A DNA stretch of 64,000 nucleotides from JAQGMV01 sp963828715 (lineage in GTDB: Bacteria; Pseudomonadota; Gammaproteobacteria; Burkholderiales; SG8-41). Under the pieces are notes generated by a model. It was not told the DNA's origin. It did no database searches and worked only from the letters and a program-made list of their open reading frames with translations. Numbering within the stretch: position 1 is the stretch's first letter; each line of letters begins with the position of its first letter. A program made the position numbers and the translations under genes. The stretch covers positions 558,001 to 622,000 of the forward strand of contig CAWHFX010000002.1 of assembly GCA_963828715.1 (NCBI GenBank), written 5' to 3'. Shown here piece by piece: positions 34,505 through 42,815 of the stretch.

Positions 34505-35974
34505 ATGCGGCACACACGACTCGTCCAGATCGTCGTCCTGGCAGCGCCCCTGGCGTTCGGCGCCTGCTCGCTCAAGTCGCCGCCGGACCGGGAGCAGCTG
34601 GCGCGCGAGGCTATGCGCAATACCCAGGTTCCGCCAGCGTGGACAAAGGGTACGAGCAGCCCGGAAGCCGTGGTGGCGGACTGGCTCGCGGGCTTCGGCG
34701 AACCCCGCCTGAATGCGCTCGTCGCCGAGGCGCTCGAGTACAACTCGGATCTCTCCGCCAGTGCGGCCCGCATCGAACAGGCTGCCGCGGGGCTGAAGAT
34801 CGCGGGCGGCGCCCTGACCCCGGCGGTCGACGTGCTCGGGCGCGCCAATCACAAGGTGAAAGGCGGCGGCTCGACCGACATCACGGGCGCGATCTTGAGC
34901 GCATCGTGGGAGATCGACGTGTGGGGCCGGGTGCGCTACGGCGTGCGCGCGGCGGATGAAGACTATGGATCTGCGCAGGCCGACTACGCGTACGCGCGGC
35001 AGTCGATCGCCGCGCTCGTCGCAAAGAGCTGGCTCGTCGCCGCCGAAGCGAGCCTGCAGCGCGAGATTGCGCGCGATTCCATCGGAGCGTCCGAGAGGAC
35101 GGCCGAGCTTGCCCGCGTGCGCTCGCGCGTGGGCAGCGGAGACGACCGCGATGTGGCGCTGGCGGACGCGAGCCTGCAAGCCTATCGCGACACGATCCGC
35201 CAGCTCGAATACTCGCGCGAGCAGGCGCTGCGCGTGCTCGAAGTACTGGCCGGACGCTATCCCGCTGCGACGCTGGATGCGGCCACCACGCTCCCAGTGC
35301 TTCCGCCGACACCGGCCGCCGGGCTCCCTGCGCAGCTTCTCGAGCGCCGGCCCGACGTGTTTGCCGCTGAACGACGCGTTGCGGCGGCATTCAGCCGCGT
35401 CGGCGAGGCGAAGGCCGCACAACTGCCGCGCATCAGCCTCACTGCGGGACTGAGCTTCGTCACGCGCAGCTTCTATGTCCGCGAGAGCCCGGAAAAGACT
35501 AGCGCCGCCATCGGTGCGCTGCTCCAGTGGCCGCTTTTCTCCGGCGGTGCGCTCGAAGGCCAGGTCGACCTGCGCACGGCCGAACAGAAGCGCGCCGTCG
35601 CTGAATATGCGGCGATCGGACTGAAGGCGTTCAACGAAGTGGAGTCGGCGCTCTCGGCGGAAGCGACGCTGATCGATCGCGAACAACTGCTCAGGCAGCT
35701 CACCGTTGAAAACGAGCGAGCGGTCAGGCTCTCGGAAGTGTCGTTCAAAGTGGGCAAGATCGACCAGCGCTCGGTCCTGACCGACCAGTTGCAGCTCTAC
35801 GCGTCGCGCGTTCAGTTGCTGCGGGTGCAGTCAGAGATGCTGGCGCAGCGCGTGAATCTGTACCTCGCGCTCGGCGGCGGAGTTTCACCAGCTGGTGCCG
35901 GTGCGCCGACGGCGGAGGCGCCTGTCGGTGCGCCGCAGAGCGCAGCGGTGGTGGTGTCGCAGCAAAAGCGTTGA
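34505..35974 (+). CDS. TolC/NodT-family outer-membrane efflux lipoprotein
   Basis: A 489-residue lipoprotein (signal LAAPLAFGACSLKSPPDR, Cys at residue 20) with two outer-membrane-factor repeats. WLAGFGEPRLNALVAEALEYNSDL and the second-half ERRPDVFAAERRVAAAFSRVGEAKAAQLP are NodT/OprM signatures, and the C-terminal half contains LLQWPLFSGGALEGQV. It forms the exit duct for the HlyD protein encoded seven bases upstream. A Pro/Ala/Gly-rich tail of about 35 residues ends the protein. Confidence 0.93.
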   Translation: MRHTRLVQIVVLAAPLAFGACSLKSPPDREQLAREAMRNTQVPPAWTKGTSSPEAVVADWLAGFGEPRLNALVAEALEYNSDLSASAARIEQAAAGLKIAGGALTPAVDVLGRANHKVKGGGSTDITGAILSASWEIDVWGRVRYGVRAADEDYGSAQADYAYARQSIAALVAKSWLVAAEASLQREIARDSIGASERTAELARVRSRVGSGDDRDVALADASLQAYRDTIRQLEYSREQALRVLEVLAGRYPAATLDAATTLPVLPPTPAAGLPAQLLERRPDVFAAERRVAAAFSRVGEAKAAQLPRISLTAGLSFVTRSFYVRESPEKTSAAIGALLQWPLFSGGALEGQVDLRTAEQKRAVAEYAAIGLKAFNEVESALSAEATLIDREQLLRQLTVENERAVRLSEVSFKVGKIDQRSVLTDQLQLYASRVQLLRVQSEMLAQRVNLYLALGGGVSPAGAGAPTAEAPVGAPQSAAVVVSQQKR

Positions 35975-36099
35975 TTGTCACGTCGGTTCCGGCGCCCTGA
36001 CCGTCGCACCGTTGGACGAGATTGCTCATTCGCATCCGAATGCTGCGTTCGCGGCGACAACCTGTCCCGGTCGCGCCGCTCACCGTCGGGCAGTGCGTT

Positions 36100-37128
36100 T
36101 TAATGTAACTCGCGAGCCGCGTCCCTGAGCAGCGCCGACTTCGGCAGCAGCACCGACTTCGGCAACCGAACGAAGATGAACGTGCGAAACTCGGGCGGCG
36201 CGTCGGGCATCGGGATGCGGCCGATCTGAAGATCGAGTGTTTCGCCCGGCGCGGTACTCGCGTCGTCCAGCACGATGTTCATGCGGTCCAGACGCAGCCG
36301 CTTCTGTGTGATGAAGAGATGCTCTTCGGGCTTCGACAGCACCTCGCTCAGCCGGTCGAGCTGGTAGTTGAGGGCCTCGGCACCGGCCGAGAGACTCTTC
36401 AGCCGCTCCTCGTTGATCGCGAGGTCGGAATGGAGACGAGACAGATGGCTGTCGTCGGGCGCGTTCTGGCCGGACAGCCCGACCAGGCCCGCTCCCCTTC
36501 CTTCGAGGAGTTTCATGCGCGTTTTCAACAGCGCACGTTCCTGCTCGAGCAGGTCGCGCTGGGACTGGTCCTGCGTCGCCTTCAACAGTCCCGATAGCGC
36601 GAGCTGATCGACGATCCGGCGTTCCAGTTCCTGTCGCAGTTCGGCTTCGGATGAAGCGCAGATCCGTGCGCGATAGTCGCCGAACGTAACGGCAGTCTGG
36701 GCTACGTCCCGCCGGACCACACCGTCCTCCAGGGCGGCGCCGAGCGTGCGCCGCTCCGTGAGGAGCATGCTGAGGACCGTATACGCGTCGGTTGCGGTCG
36801 TATGCGTATCGAACCACGCCCGCATTTCCGCCGAACGGCTGAATGCGCGAGCGAGGTCATCGGGAGTGGCGAAGAACGCGCGGATGTAAGCATCGGACTG
36901 CCATGCCGCGGCAGTCGCGTCCCGCGCCGGAGGCATGCTCGCGACGAGTGCGCGCGCATACTCCATCGCGGTTCTTACGGCCGGGAGCAGCCGCGCGCGG
37001 TACCCGCGTGCGAAGTGCAGTCGCGGGTTGCTCAACTGCACGACACGCTCCACCGACTCGCGTGCGTGAGCCTCCCGTTCCGCATTCGCGGAGTTGCGAG
37101 GGCCACGGAACCAGTCGAACAAGCCCAT
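36100..37128 (-). CDS. Hypothetical coiled-coil protein
   Basis: A 342-residue soluble protein with no signal peptide. The start MGLFDWFRGPRNSANAE could be amphipathic and membrane-associating. The middle (about residues 160-265) is predominantly helical and charged (ELRQELERRIVDQLALSGLL, RALLKTRMKLLEG, INEERLKSLSAGAEALNYQL), predicting coiled coil. The C-terminal 70 residues are beta-prone (LDLQIGRIPMPDAPPEFRTF). No family is recognised. It starts five bases after the RRM gene, third in the operon fabI-RRM-this gene, which has the dyad element at its head. Confidence 0.75.
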   Translation of the reverse strand: MGLFDWFRGPRNSANAEREAHARESVERVVQLSNPRLHFARGYRARLLPAVRTAMEYARALVASMPPARDATAAAWQSDAYIRAFFATPDDLARAFSRSAEMRAWFDTHTTATDAYTVLSMLLTERRTLGAALEDGVVRRDVAQTAVTFGDYRARICASSEAELRQELERRIVDQLALSGLLKATQDQSQRDLLEQERALLKTRMKLLEGRGAGLVGLSGQNAPDDSHLSRLHSDLAINEERLKSLSAGAEALNYQLDRLSEVLSKPEEHLFITQKRLRLDRMNIVLDDASTAPGETLDLQIGRIPMPDAPPEFRTFIFVRLPKSVLLPKSALLRDAARELH

Positions 37129-37133
37129 GGGTT

Positions 37134-37385
37134 TTACTTGCGCGCCGGCATGACAGACACGTTGAGCCGGCGCTCCTTCCAGAACAGGTTATGGACGCGT
37201 GCCTGAAGCTGCTGGAGCTGCATGGCATCGGTCTGGTAGAAGGTGAGCATCACGGCGGGACGAGAGCCGTCGCCCGGGATGTGCTCGATCCCGTCGAACG
37301 CGGGGAACCCGTACTTCACGAGCAGGGCTTTCAATTCGTCGTCCGACGTACCGGGCGCGATGTTTCCGATCCACAGGGTTGCCAT
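37134..37385 (-). CDS. RRM-domain RNA-binding protein
   Basis: An 83-residue single RNA-recognition-motif protein: RNP2-like LWIGNIAPGTSDDELKALL at the start and an RNP1-like strand GSRPAVMLTFYQTDAMQLQQ in the middle. Bacterial single-RRM proteins of this size occur mainly in cyanobacteria and some proteobacteria and are often cold or stress induced. It lies 18 bases downstream of fabI and five bases before the coiled-coil gene, placing an RNA-binding protein in the putative low-oxygen regulon. Confidence 0.8.
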   Translation of the reverse strand: MATLWIGNIAPGTSDDELKALLVKYGFPAFDGIEHIPGDGSRPAVMLTFYQTDAMQLQQLQARVHNLFWKERRLNVSVMPARK

Positions 37386-37403
37386 GTCAGTTCCTTTGTC
37401 TCG

Positions 37404-38180
37404 CTAAGCCATGATATTGACGCCGCCATCCACATAAATCGTTTCGCCCGACATCCGCTGCGCGTAGCGGCTGGCGAGGAACGCACACGTGTACCCGACG
37501 TCCATGATGTCCACGAGCTCGCCCAGCGGCGCGCGCTGCGCAGCCGCGTTCAACATCAGCTCGAAATCCTTGAGTCCCGATCCAGCGCGGGTCTTCAGCG
37601 GCCCGGGCGAAATCGCGTGCACGCGTATGCCCTTCGGGCCAAGCTCGTACGCGAGATACCGGCAGCACGCCTCGAGCGCCGCCTTTACCGGCCCGATCAC
37701 GTTGTAATTGGGCACGACCTTGTTCGCGCCGTAATAGCTCATCGCGAACAGGGTTCCGCCGTCGGTCATGAGGGGTACGGCAAGCCGCGACATACGGATG
37801 AAGGAATGGCACGAGATGTCCATCGCCTCCATGAAACCGCTCGCCGAGCAATTCAGAATGCCGCCGCGGAGGTCCTGCTTCGGCGCGCGCGCGAGCGAGT
37901 GCACGATGATATCGAGCTTTCCCCACTCCCTTCTGACCTTATCGAAAACGGCTTCGAGTTCGCCGGGATGGGAGACGTCGAGCGGCATGAAGATCGACGC
38001 TTCCAGCTTTTGCGCGAGCGGCTCGACGTAGCTCTTCGTTTTTTCATTCACGTAGCTGATGGCCAGATCGGCCCCGAGCGCGCGAAACGCCTGCGCGCAT
38101 CCGTACGCGATCGAATGCGCATTGGCGATGCCGACGACGAGCGCCTTCGCGCCCTTGAGGATCGGACGAGGCAGTTCCAT
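37404..38180 (-). CDS. fabI: FabI-type enoyl-ACP (or enoyl-CoA) reductase, copy 1
   Basis: A 258-residue short-chain dehydrogenase with FabI features: AKALVVGIANAHSIAYGCAQ (nucleotide-binding loop typical of FabI rather than GxxxGxG SDRs), DIIVHSLARAPKQDL and the catalytic Tyr-x6-Lys arrangement in YYGANKVVPNYNVIGPVKAA. The C-terminus GETIYVDGGVNIMA is shared with the second copy at 51.7 kb. The start at 38180 matches that copy; in-frame upstream starts at 38210 and 38243 remain possible because they lie closer to the promoter element. With PHB and fermentation genes around it, a role on crotonyl-CoA is possible but unproven. Confidence 0.88.
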   Translation of the reverse strand: MELPRPILKGAKALVVGIANAHSIAYGCAQAFRALGADLAISYVNEKTKSYVEPLAQKLEASIFMPLDVSHPGELEAVFDKVRREWGKLDIIVHSLARAPKQDLRGGILNCSASGFMEAMDISCHSFIRMSRLAVPLMTDGGTLFAMSYYGANKVVPNYNVIGPVKAALEACCRYLAYELGPKGIRVHAISPGPLKTRAGSGLKDFELMLNAAAQRAPLGELVDIMDVGYTCAFLASRYAQRMSGETIYVDGGVNIMA

Positions 38181-38259
38181 GCTGATCGGTGGCACGTGTG
38201 CACGATGCATCACGGCAGGTCCGCGAAGTAGTCCACCGCTCACGTGCTCTTACACGGAC

Positions 38260-38305
38260 AGTCTCGCCGCGCGCTGACGCTTCAGCAATTGGACCTTGGG
38301 CGCAT
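38260..38305 (-). promoter_or_regulatory. Dyad promoter element upstream of fabI copy 1
   Basis: On the minus strand, CGCCCAAGGTCCAATTG (38287-38303) has one perfect half-site and a decayed outer one. GAGACT at 38265-38260 sits at the -10 position but is the weakest -10 of the set. The predicted transcript would start near 38253, only 10 bases before the GTG at 38243 and 73 before the preferred start. Confidence 0.65.
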
Positions 38306-38370
38306 TGGCAGCGTGCGAGTCACAGGTTGGGAGGCGGGCACCAGCTCGCCGTGCAGGATCCGCGCGGCCG

Positions 38371-39153
38371 CTACCGCGCCAGCCAGGCGCCGTCCACTGG
38401 CAGCGCCGCACCGGTTATCTGGCTCGCCGCATCGGAGCACAGGAAGACCGTAAGCGCGCCGATCTGCTCGGGCGTGGCAAATTCCATCGAAGGTTGCTTC
38501 TCTTCGAGCAGCTCCTTCTTCGCCCGCTCGACGGGGATGCCCTCGTTCCGTGCGCGATCGTCGATCTGCTTCTGGACGAGCGGCGTCAGCACCCACCCGG
38601 GACAGATCGCGTTACAGGTGATGCCGCCTCCCGCGGTCTCGAGGGCGACGACTTTGGTCAAACCGACCACGGCGTGCTTCGCCGCGACATAGGCGACCTT
38701 TTCCACTGAAGCGACGAGTCCGTGCACCGACGCGATGTTGACGATGCGGCCCCAGCCTTTGCGCTTCATCTGCGGCAACGCCGCCTTGATCGTGTGGAAG
38801 CTGGACGAGAGATTGATCGCGATCACCGCGTCCCAGCGCTCGTCCGGAAAGTCCTCGACTGCGGCGGTATGCTGGATGCCGGCGTTGTTGACCAGGATCC
38901 CGACCGGCCCCAGCTCGCGCTCCGCTGCGCCCACCATGTCCCGGATCTGTTCCGGTTTCGACATGTCCGCGCCGCTGAATGCGATTTTGACCTTGAATTC
39001 CGAGGCCAGGCTCGCGCGCAGCCGTTCGATCTCGTCCGCGGGTCCGAAACCGTTGAGCATGACGTTGGCGCCCTCGGCCGCGAGCGTACGCGCGATGCCC
39101 AGGCCGATGCCGCTGGTCGATCCCGTTACGATGGCGCATTTCTGCTCGAGCAT
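38371..39153 (-). CDS. bdhA: 3-hydroxybutyrate dehydrogenase (short-chain dehydrogenase)
   Basis: A 260-residue SDR: cofactor loop AIVTGSTSGIGLGIARTLA, LVNNAGIQHTAAVEDF, catalytic Ser in NIASVHGLVAS and YVAAKHAVVGLTK with Tyr and Lys. QIQ/TPLVQKQIDDRA in the C-terminal third and the overall length match D-3-hydroxybutyrate dehydrogenases, which interconvert 3-hydroxybutyrate and acetoacetate with NAD. ATG at 39153 is favoured by an AAAGGA site over the in-frame ATG seven codons earlier. Directly downstream of a GntP-family permease gene, suggesting the pair handles 3-hydroxybutyrate from PHB turnover or from outside. Confidence 0.9.
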   Translation of the reverse strand: MLEQKCAIVTGSTSGIGLGIARTLAAEGANVMLNGFGPADEIERLRASLASEFKVKIAFSGADMSKPEQIRDMVGAAERELGPVGILVNNAGIQHTAAVEDFPDERWDAVIAINLSSSFHTIKAALPQMKRKGWGRIVNIASVHGLVASVEKVAYVAAKHAVVGLTKVVALETAGGGITCNAICPGWVLTPLVQKQIDDRARNEGIPVERAKKELLEEKQPSMEFATPEQIGALTVFLCSDAASQITGAALPVDGAWLAR

Positions 39154-39182
39154 GGCGTTTCCTTTCTCGCGCAAGTGGTGAT

Positions 39183-40574
39183 TCAGTATAGGCCCGTCAG
39201 CTGGAATACCGCGATCACCACGAACACGGCCGCGGTCTTGATTACCGTGACGGCGAAAATGTCTTTGTACGAATCCCGGTGAGTAAGGCCCGTCACCGCC
39301 AGCAGCGTGATCACCGCGCCATTATGCGGCAACGTATCCATGCCGCCGCTCGCCATCGACGCGATACGGTGGAGCACTTCGAGCGGAATACCCGCGCTCT
39401 CGGCGCCCGCGATGAAGGTATCGGCCATCGTCGCGAGCGCGATGCTCATGCCGCCTGAGGCCGATCCGGTGATACCCGCAAGCGCCGTGACCGTGACGGC
39501 CTCGTTGACGAGAACGCCCGGAATCGATTTGAGCGCATCCGCGACGATCAGAAACCCGGGCAGGGCGGCAATCACTCCGCCGAATCCGTATTCGGAGGCC
39601 GTGTTCGTCGCTGCGAGAAGCGCACCGGCAATCGCGGTCTTGCTGCCTTCGGCAAAACGGTCCTTGATGCGTCCGAACGCGAACACCACGACGGTGAGAA
39701 TACCGAGCAGCAGGGCACCTTCCACGGCCCAGATCGCGACGACCGAAGACACCGGGGTCGTGAGCGGCTTGGCCAGTCCCGGCAGCGTGGTCGTATGCGC
39801 AGTGCCATAGAACTGGGGGATGAGTCGCGTGAACACCAGATTCATGACGCCCACGATGACGAGCGGCGAAAGCGCAAGCCATGCGTTGGGCAGCTTCTCG
39901 TCCGTGAAGGGTTCGGGCTCGTTGACGAGATTCGTCCCGTAGCCTTCGCCTGACGCCGCGGCCTTGCGCCGCTGCCACTCGAGGTAAGCAAGCCCCGTGA
40001 CGAGAATGAACACCGAGCCGATCACACCGAGCCACGGGGCCGCCCAGGTATCCGTCTTGAAGAATGTGGTGGGGATGATGTTCTGGATCTGCGGGCTGCC
40101 GGGCAGCGAATCCATCGTGAACGTGAATGCGCCGAGCGCGATCGTGCCGGGAATGAGGCGCTTCGGTATGCCGCCCTGCCTGAACATTTCCGCGGCGAAG
40201 GGATATACCGCGAACACGACGACGAACAGCGAAACCCCGCCGTAGGTGAGCAGCGCGCACACCAGCACGATCGAGAGCATCGTACGTTCGCGTCCGACGA
40301 GGCTGATCACGGCCGAAACGATCGACTTGGAGAAACCGGAAAGCTCGATGACTTTTCCGAACACGGCACCGAGCAGGAACACCGGCAGATAGGACTTGAT
40401 GAATCCCACCATCTTGTCCATGAACACGCCGCTGAACATCGGCAGCACGTCGGCAGGCGCGGTCAGGAGCACGGCCAGCAAGGCGCAGACGGGCGCAAAA
40501 AGGATGACGCTCATGCCGCGATACGCGACGTACATGAGCAACACGAGGGCGAGGAGGACGATGATGAAGCTCAT
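39183..40574 (-). CDS. GntP-family permease, probably for 3-hydroxybutyrate
   Basis: A 463-residue inner-membrane protein with about twelve helices. GntP-family features include GKVIELSGFSKSIVSAVISL, TYGGVSLFVVVFAVYPFA, LGAFTFTMDSLPGSPQIQNI and the C-terminal SASGGMSIALATMADTFIAG, with MASGGMDTLPHNGAVITLL. The family carries gluconate and other hydroxy acids by proton symport; the TLPHNGAVI segment and linkage with 3-hydroxybutyrate dehydrogenase suggest a hydroxybutyrate permease (inference). It lies 10 bases after the CBS gene. Confidence 0.9.
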   Translation of the reverse strand: MSFIIVLLALVLLMYVAYRGMSVILFAPVCALLAVLLTAPADVLPMFSGVFMDKMVGFIKSYLPVFLLGAVFGKVIELSGFSKSIVSAVISLVGRERTMLSIVLVCALLTYGGVSLFVVVFAVYPFAAEMFRQGGIPKRLIPGTIALGAFTFTMDSLPGSPQIQNIIPTTFFKTDTWAAPWLGVIGSVFILVTGLAYLEWQRRKAAASGEGYGTNLVNEPEPFTDEKLPNAWLALSPLVIVGVMNLVFTRLIPQFYGTAHTTTLPGLAKPLTTPVSSVVAIWAVEGALLLGILTVVVFAFGRIKDRFAEGSKTAIAGALLAATNTASEYGFGGVIAALPGFLIVADALKSIPGVLVNEAVTVTALAGITGSASGGMSIALATMADTFIAGAESAGIPLEVLHRIASMASGGMDTLPHNGAVITLLAVTGLTHRDSYKDIFAVTVIKTAAVFVVIAVFQLTGLY

Positions 40575-40584
40575 GGCGCGCCTC

Positions 40585-41079
40585 CTAATAGCTGCTCGGG
40601 TCGGGGAAAAGCAGCGTCAGGCGGTCTTCCTGAAAGCGCCGCAGGAGTCGCTCGTAGCGCTCGATCAATGCACCCATCAGGTCACGAATCGAGAGCACGC
40701 CCTGGACGCGCCCTTCGAGTGCCACGGGCAAGTGCCCGATGCCTTTTTCGTGCATGAGCTTGACGCACTCCGGGATCCGCGTGTCCGGGCGCACGGTATA
40801 CACGCTGGAGGTCATCACCTCACGCACCGGCGTCGTGCGCGGGTCCTGTGACCGCAGCACGACCGCCCGTGCACAGTCGCGTTCGGAAACGACACCCGCG
40901 AGCTGATCACCGTGCAGGACGACAACCAGCCCGACTTCCATCTGGGTCATCCGTTCCATCGCGACCGACACCGTGGTCTCGGGTGTGACCGGGACCACCG
41001 GTTGCGCCTTCTTCGCGATAAGCTCCCCGGCCGTCGCGAAGGGCATCAATTGCTCCATCGACTTCAGTGGTGTTTGCAT
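40585..41079 (-). CDS. CBS-pair domain protein
   Basis: A 164-residue protein with two CBS domains: VVPVTPETTVSVAMERMTQM with LAGVVSERDCARAVV, then VYTVRPDTRIPECVKLMHEK with VQGVLSIRDLMGALI. The basic C-terminal helix (ERYERLLRRFQEDR) is short. CBS pairs bind adenine nucleotides and act as energy sensors; stand-alone pairs of this size are frequent in low-oxygen or dormancy regulons. Its place between two transporter genes in the pfl operon suggests regulation of transport or metabolism by energy charge, as inference. Confidence 0.9.
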   Translation of the reverse strand: MQTPLKSMEQLMPFATAGELIAKKAQPVVPVTPETTVSVAMERMTQMEVGLVVVLHGDQLAGVVSERDCARAVVLRSQDPRTTPVREVMTSSVYTVRPDTRIPECVKLMHEKGIGHLPVALEGRVQGVLSIRDLMGALIERYERLLRRFQEDRLTLLFPDPSSY

Positions 41080-41204
41080 GAGCGCAGCCTCTTATTGGGT
41101 AGTTGTGGCTGTTACGAAATCATCCACAGGAAGACGCAGTCACCGGGTGGCGGCTGTTCTCCTTCGGCTTCCGCTGCCTACCGCCAGCACGCAGCCGTCG
41201 AACT

Positions 41205-42794
41205 TCAGGTTACGAACGCGGCAGCGATGTTCACGAACAGGATCTTGAGTATGGTCATGCTCGGGAAAATCATCGCGTAGCCGATGTCGGGACGGTCGGT
41301 CGGAGCGACCTTGTTGCCATAGGCCAGGATGGCTGGATTGCCCGTCGTGCCTGCAAGGACGCCGGCCATCTCGTCATACGACATCCTGAACACGAACAGT
41401 CCCAGGACAATCACGGGCAGGACCAATGCAAGGAGCACCAGCGCACCCAGACCGAGCATCAGGAACCCGCTATCCGCAACCGTGTTGACCACACTCACCC
41501 CGGAAGACATGCCGGCGTTCGCGAGAAACAGCGTGAGTCCGAGGTTGAACAAGACTTTGTTGGCGGAGAGCGGCATGGTCCAGTTCACGCCCCCGGTACG
41601 GCGCAGGTTGCCGAGAATCAGCGCGACGAGCAGCACGCCGACGAAGCCGATCGTCATCTTCCCGATGCCGGGAATCGGAATGCTGATCGCGCCCACGGCG
41701 AAGCCGAGGGCCATGCCGAGACCGACGGAGATGTAGCTGACTTCCGCAGTGCCTTTTATCGAGTCGCCGAAGTATCTTCTCAACTCGCGGAAATGCGCAC
41801 GGTTCCCGAGAAGCCCGACACGATCGCCGAACTCGAGGATGAGATCGGGATTCGGCAGGATATCGGCGTCGCCACGGCGCACGTGCAGAACGCTGATATC
41901 CTTGCCCCCGGGCATTTGAAGATCGGAAAGCGGTCTGCCGACGACGGTCGGGCGAGAGGCGAACACGCGCACGTAGTCGATATCGCGACGGTCCTGAATG
42001 AAGCGCCCGCTCGCTGCTTTGCCGATCGCCTCCTGTGCAAGAACAAGGGCCTCCTCCGATGTGCCGGACGCGAGAAGCACATCGTCCTCCGCGATCACGG
42101 TCGTTACGGGCGCAGGCTGGTTCTGTTGCGCCCGGCGTAGCCCGACGATCTGTATGCCCGCCGGCAACGCGGCCATGCTTTCCGCAAGGGTCTTACCGAA
42201 GAACGCCGGGTTATGGACCGCAATCTCGCGAATCTCAACGCCGGCGGATGCAGGCGCCTCGAACTTCGGTTTCAAGATGAGATAAACGATATAGAGGGCC
42301 AAGATGGGGCCGGCGACTCCAAACGGGTACGAGACGGAGTAGCCGACCGCCGGATCCTGATTGCCAATCGCCGCGAGCGCGGCTTGCAACGTCGCGGTGC
42401 TGGTGCCGGAGCCCGCAAAAAGCCCGTACGCGACGCCTGCAGGAATATCGAGCCATTTCACAAAGGCGAGGCTCACGAAGCCCGCAAACAGCACTGAAAC
42501 AACCGCCATCGTATTTGCCCGAAGACCATGGGCACTCGTGAGGCCCATGAAGAACTGCTTACCGTACTGTATGCCGACCGTGTACAGGAAAAGCGCCAGC
42601 CCCAGCGAACCGATCATCGGCGCGGGCACGGACTTCGGTGCAAACCAGCCCACCGCGATGGCGACGAACAGAACCGCGCCCGCGCCGAGCGAGAAACCCT
42701 TGATGTTGATCTCACCGACCAGGTAACCGACGGCAATGGTAAAGAACAGCGCCAGCATCGGCTGCTGCTCGAGTAGCGTTCTGAAGAAGTCCAT
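41205..42794 (-). CDS. AspT/YidE-type antiporter with two TrkA-C domains
   Basis: A 529-residue inner-membrane transporter. The first half (residues 1-175) and last third (about 360-529) are duplicated five-helix AspT/YidE units (SLGLALFLYTVGIQYGKQFF; LFNLGLTLFLANAGMSSGVS). Two soluble TrkA-C-like domains lie between (AVHNPAFFGKTLAESMAALP; VFASRPTVVGRPLSDLQMPG). GLFAGSGTSTATLQAAL and AGTTGNPAILAYGNK are paired functional motifs. AspT exchanges aspartate for alanine; relatives exchange other dicarboxylates. In a pfl operon it might export succinate or exchange amino acids, but substrate is unknown. Confidence 0.9.
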   Translation of the reverse strand: MDFFRTLLEQQPMLALFFTIAVGYLVGEINIKGFSLGAGAVLFVAIAVGWFAPKSVPAPMIGSLGLALFLYTVGIQYGKQFFMGLTSAHGLRANTMAVVSVLFAGFVSLAFVKWLDIPAGVAYGLFAGSGTSTATLQAALAAIGNQDPAVGYSVSYPFGVAGPILALYIVYLILKPKFEAPASAGVEIREIAVHNPAFFGKTLAESMAALPAGIQIVGLRRAQQNQPAPVTTVIAEDDVLLASGTSEEALVLAQEAIGKAASGRFIQDRRDIDYVRVFASRPTVVGRPLSDLQMPGGKDISVLHVRRGDADILPNPDLILEFGDRVGLLGNRAHFRELRRYFGDSIKGTAEVSYISVGLGMALGFAVGAISIPIPGIGKMTIGFVGVLLVALILGNLRRTGGVNWTMPLSANKVLFNLGLTLFLANAGMSSGVSVVNTVADSGFLMLGLGALVLLALVLPVIVLGLFVFRMSYDEMAGVLAGTTGNPAILAYGNKVAPTDRPDIGYAMIFPSMTILKILFVNIAAAFVT

Positions 42795-42815
42795 GAGCCC
42801 CCTCGCCCTGCTTCT

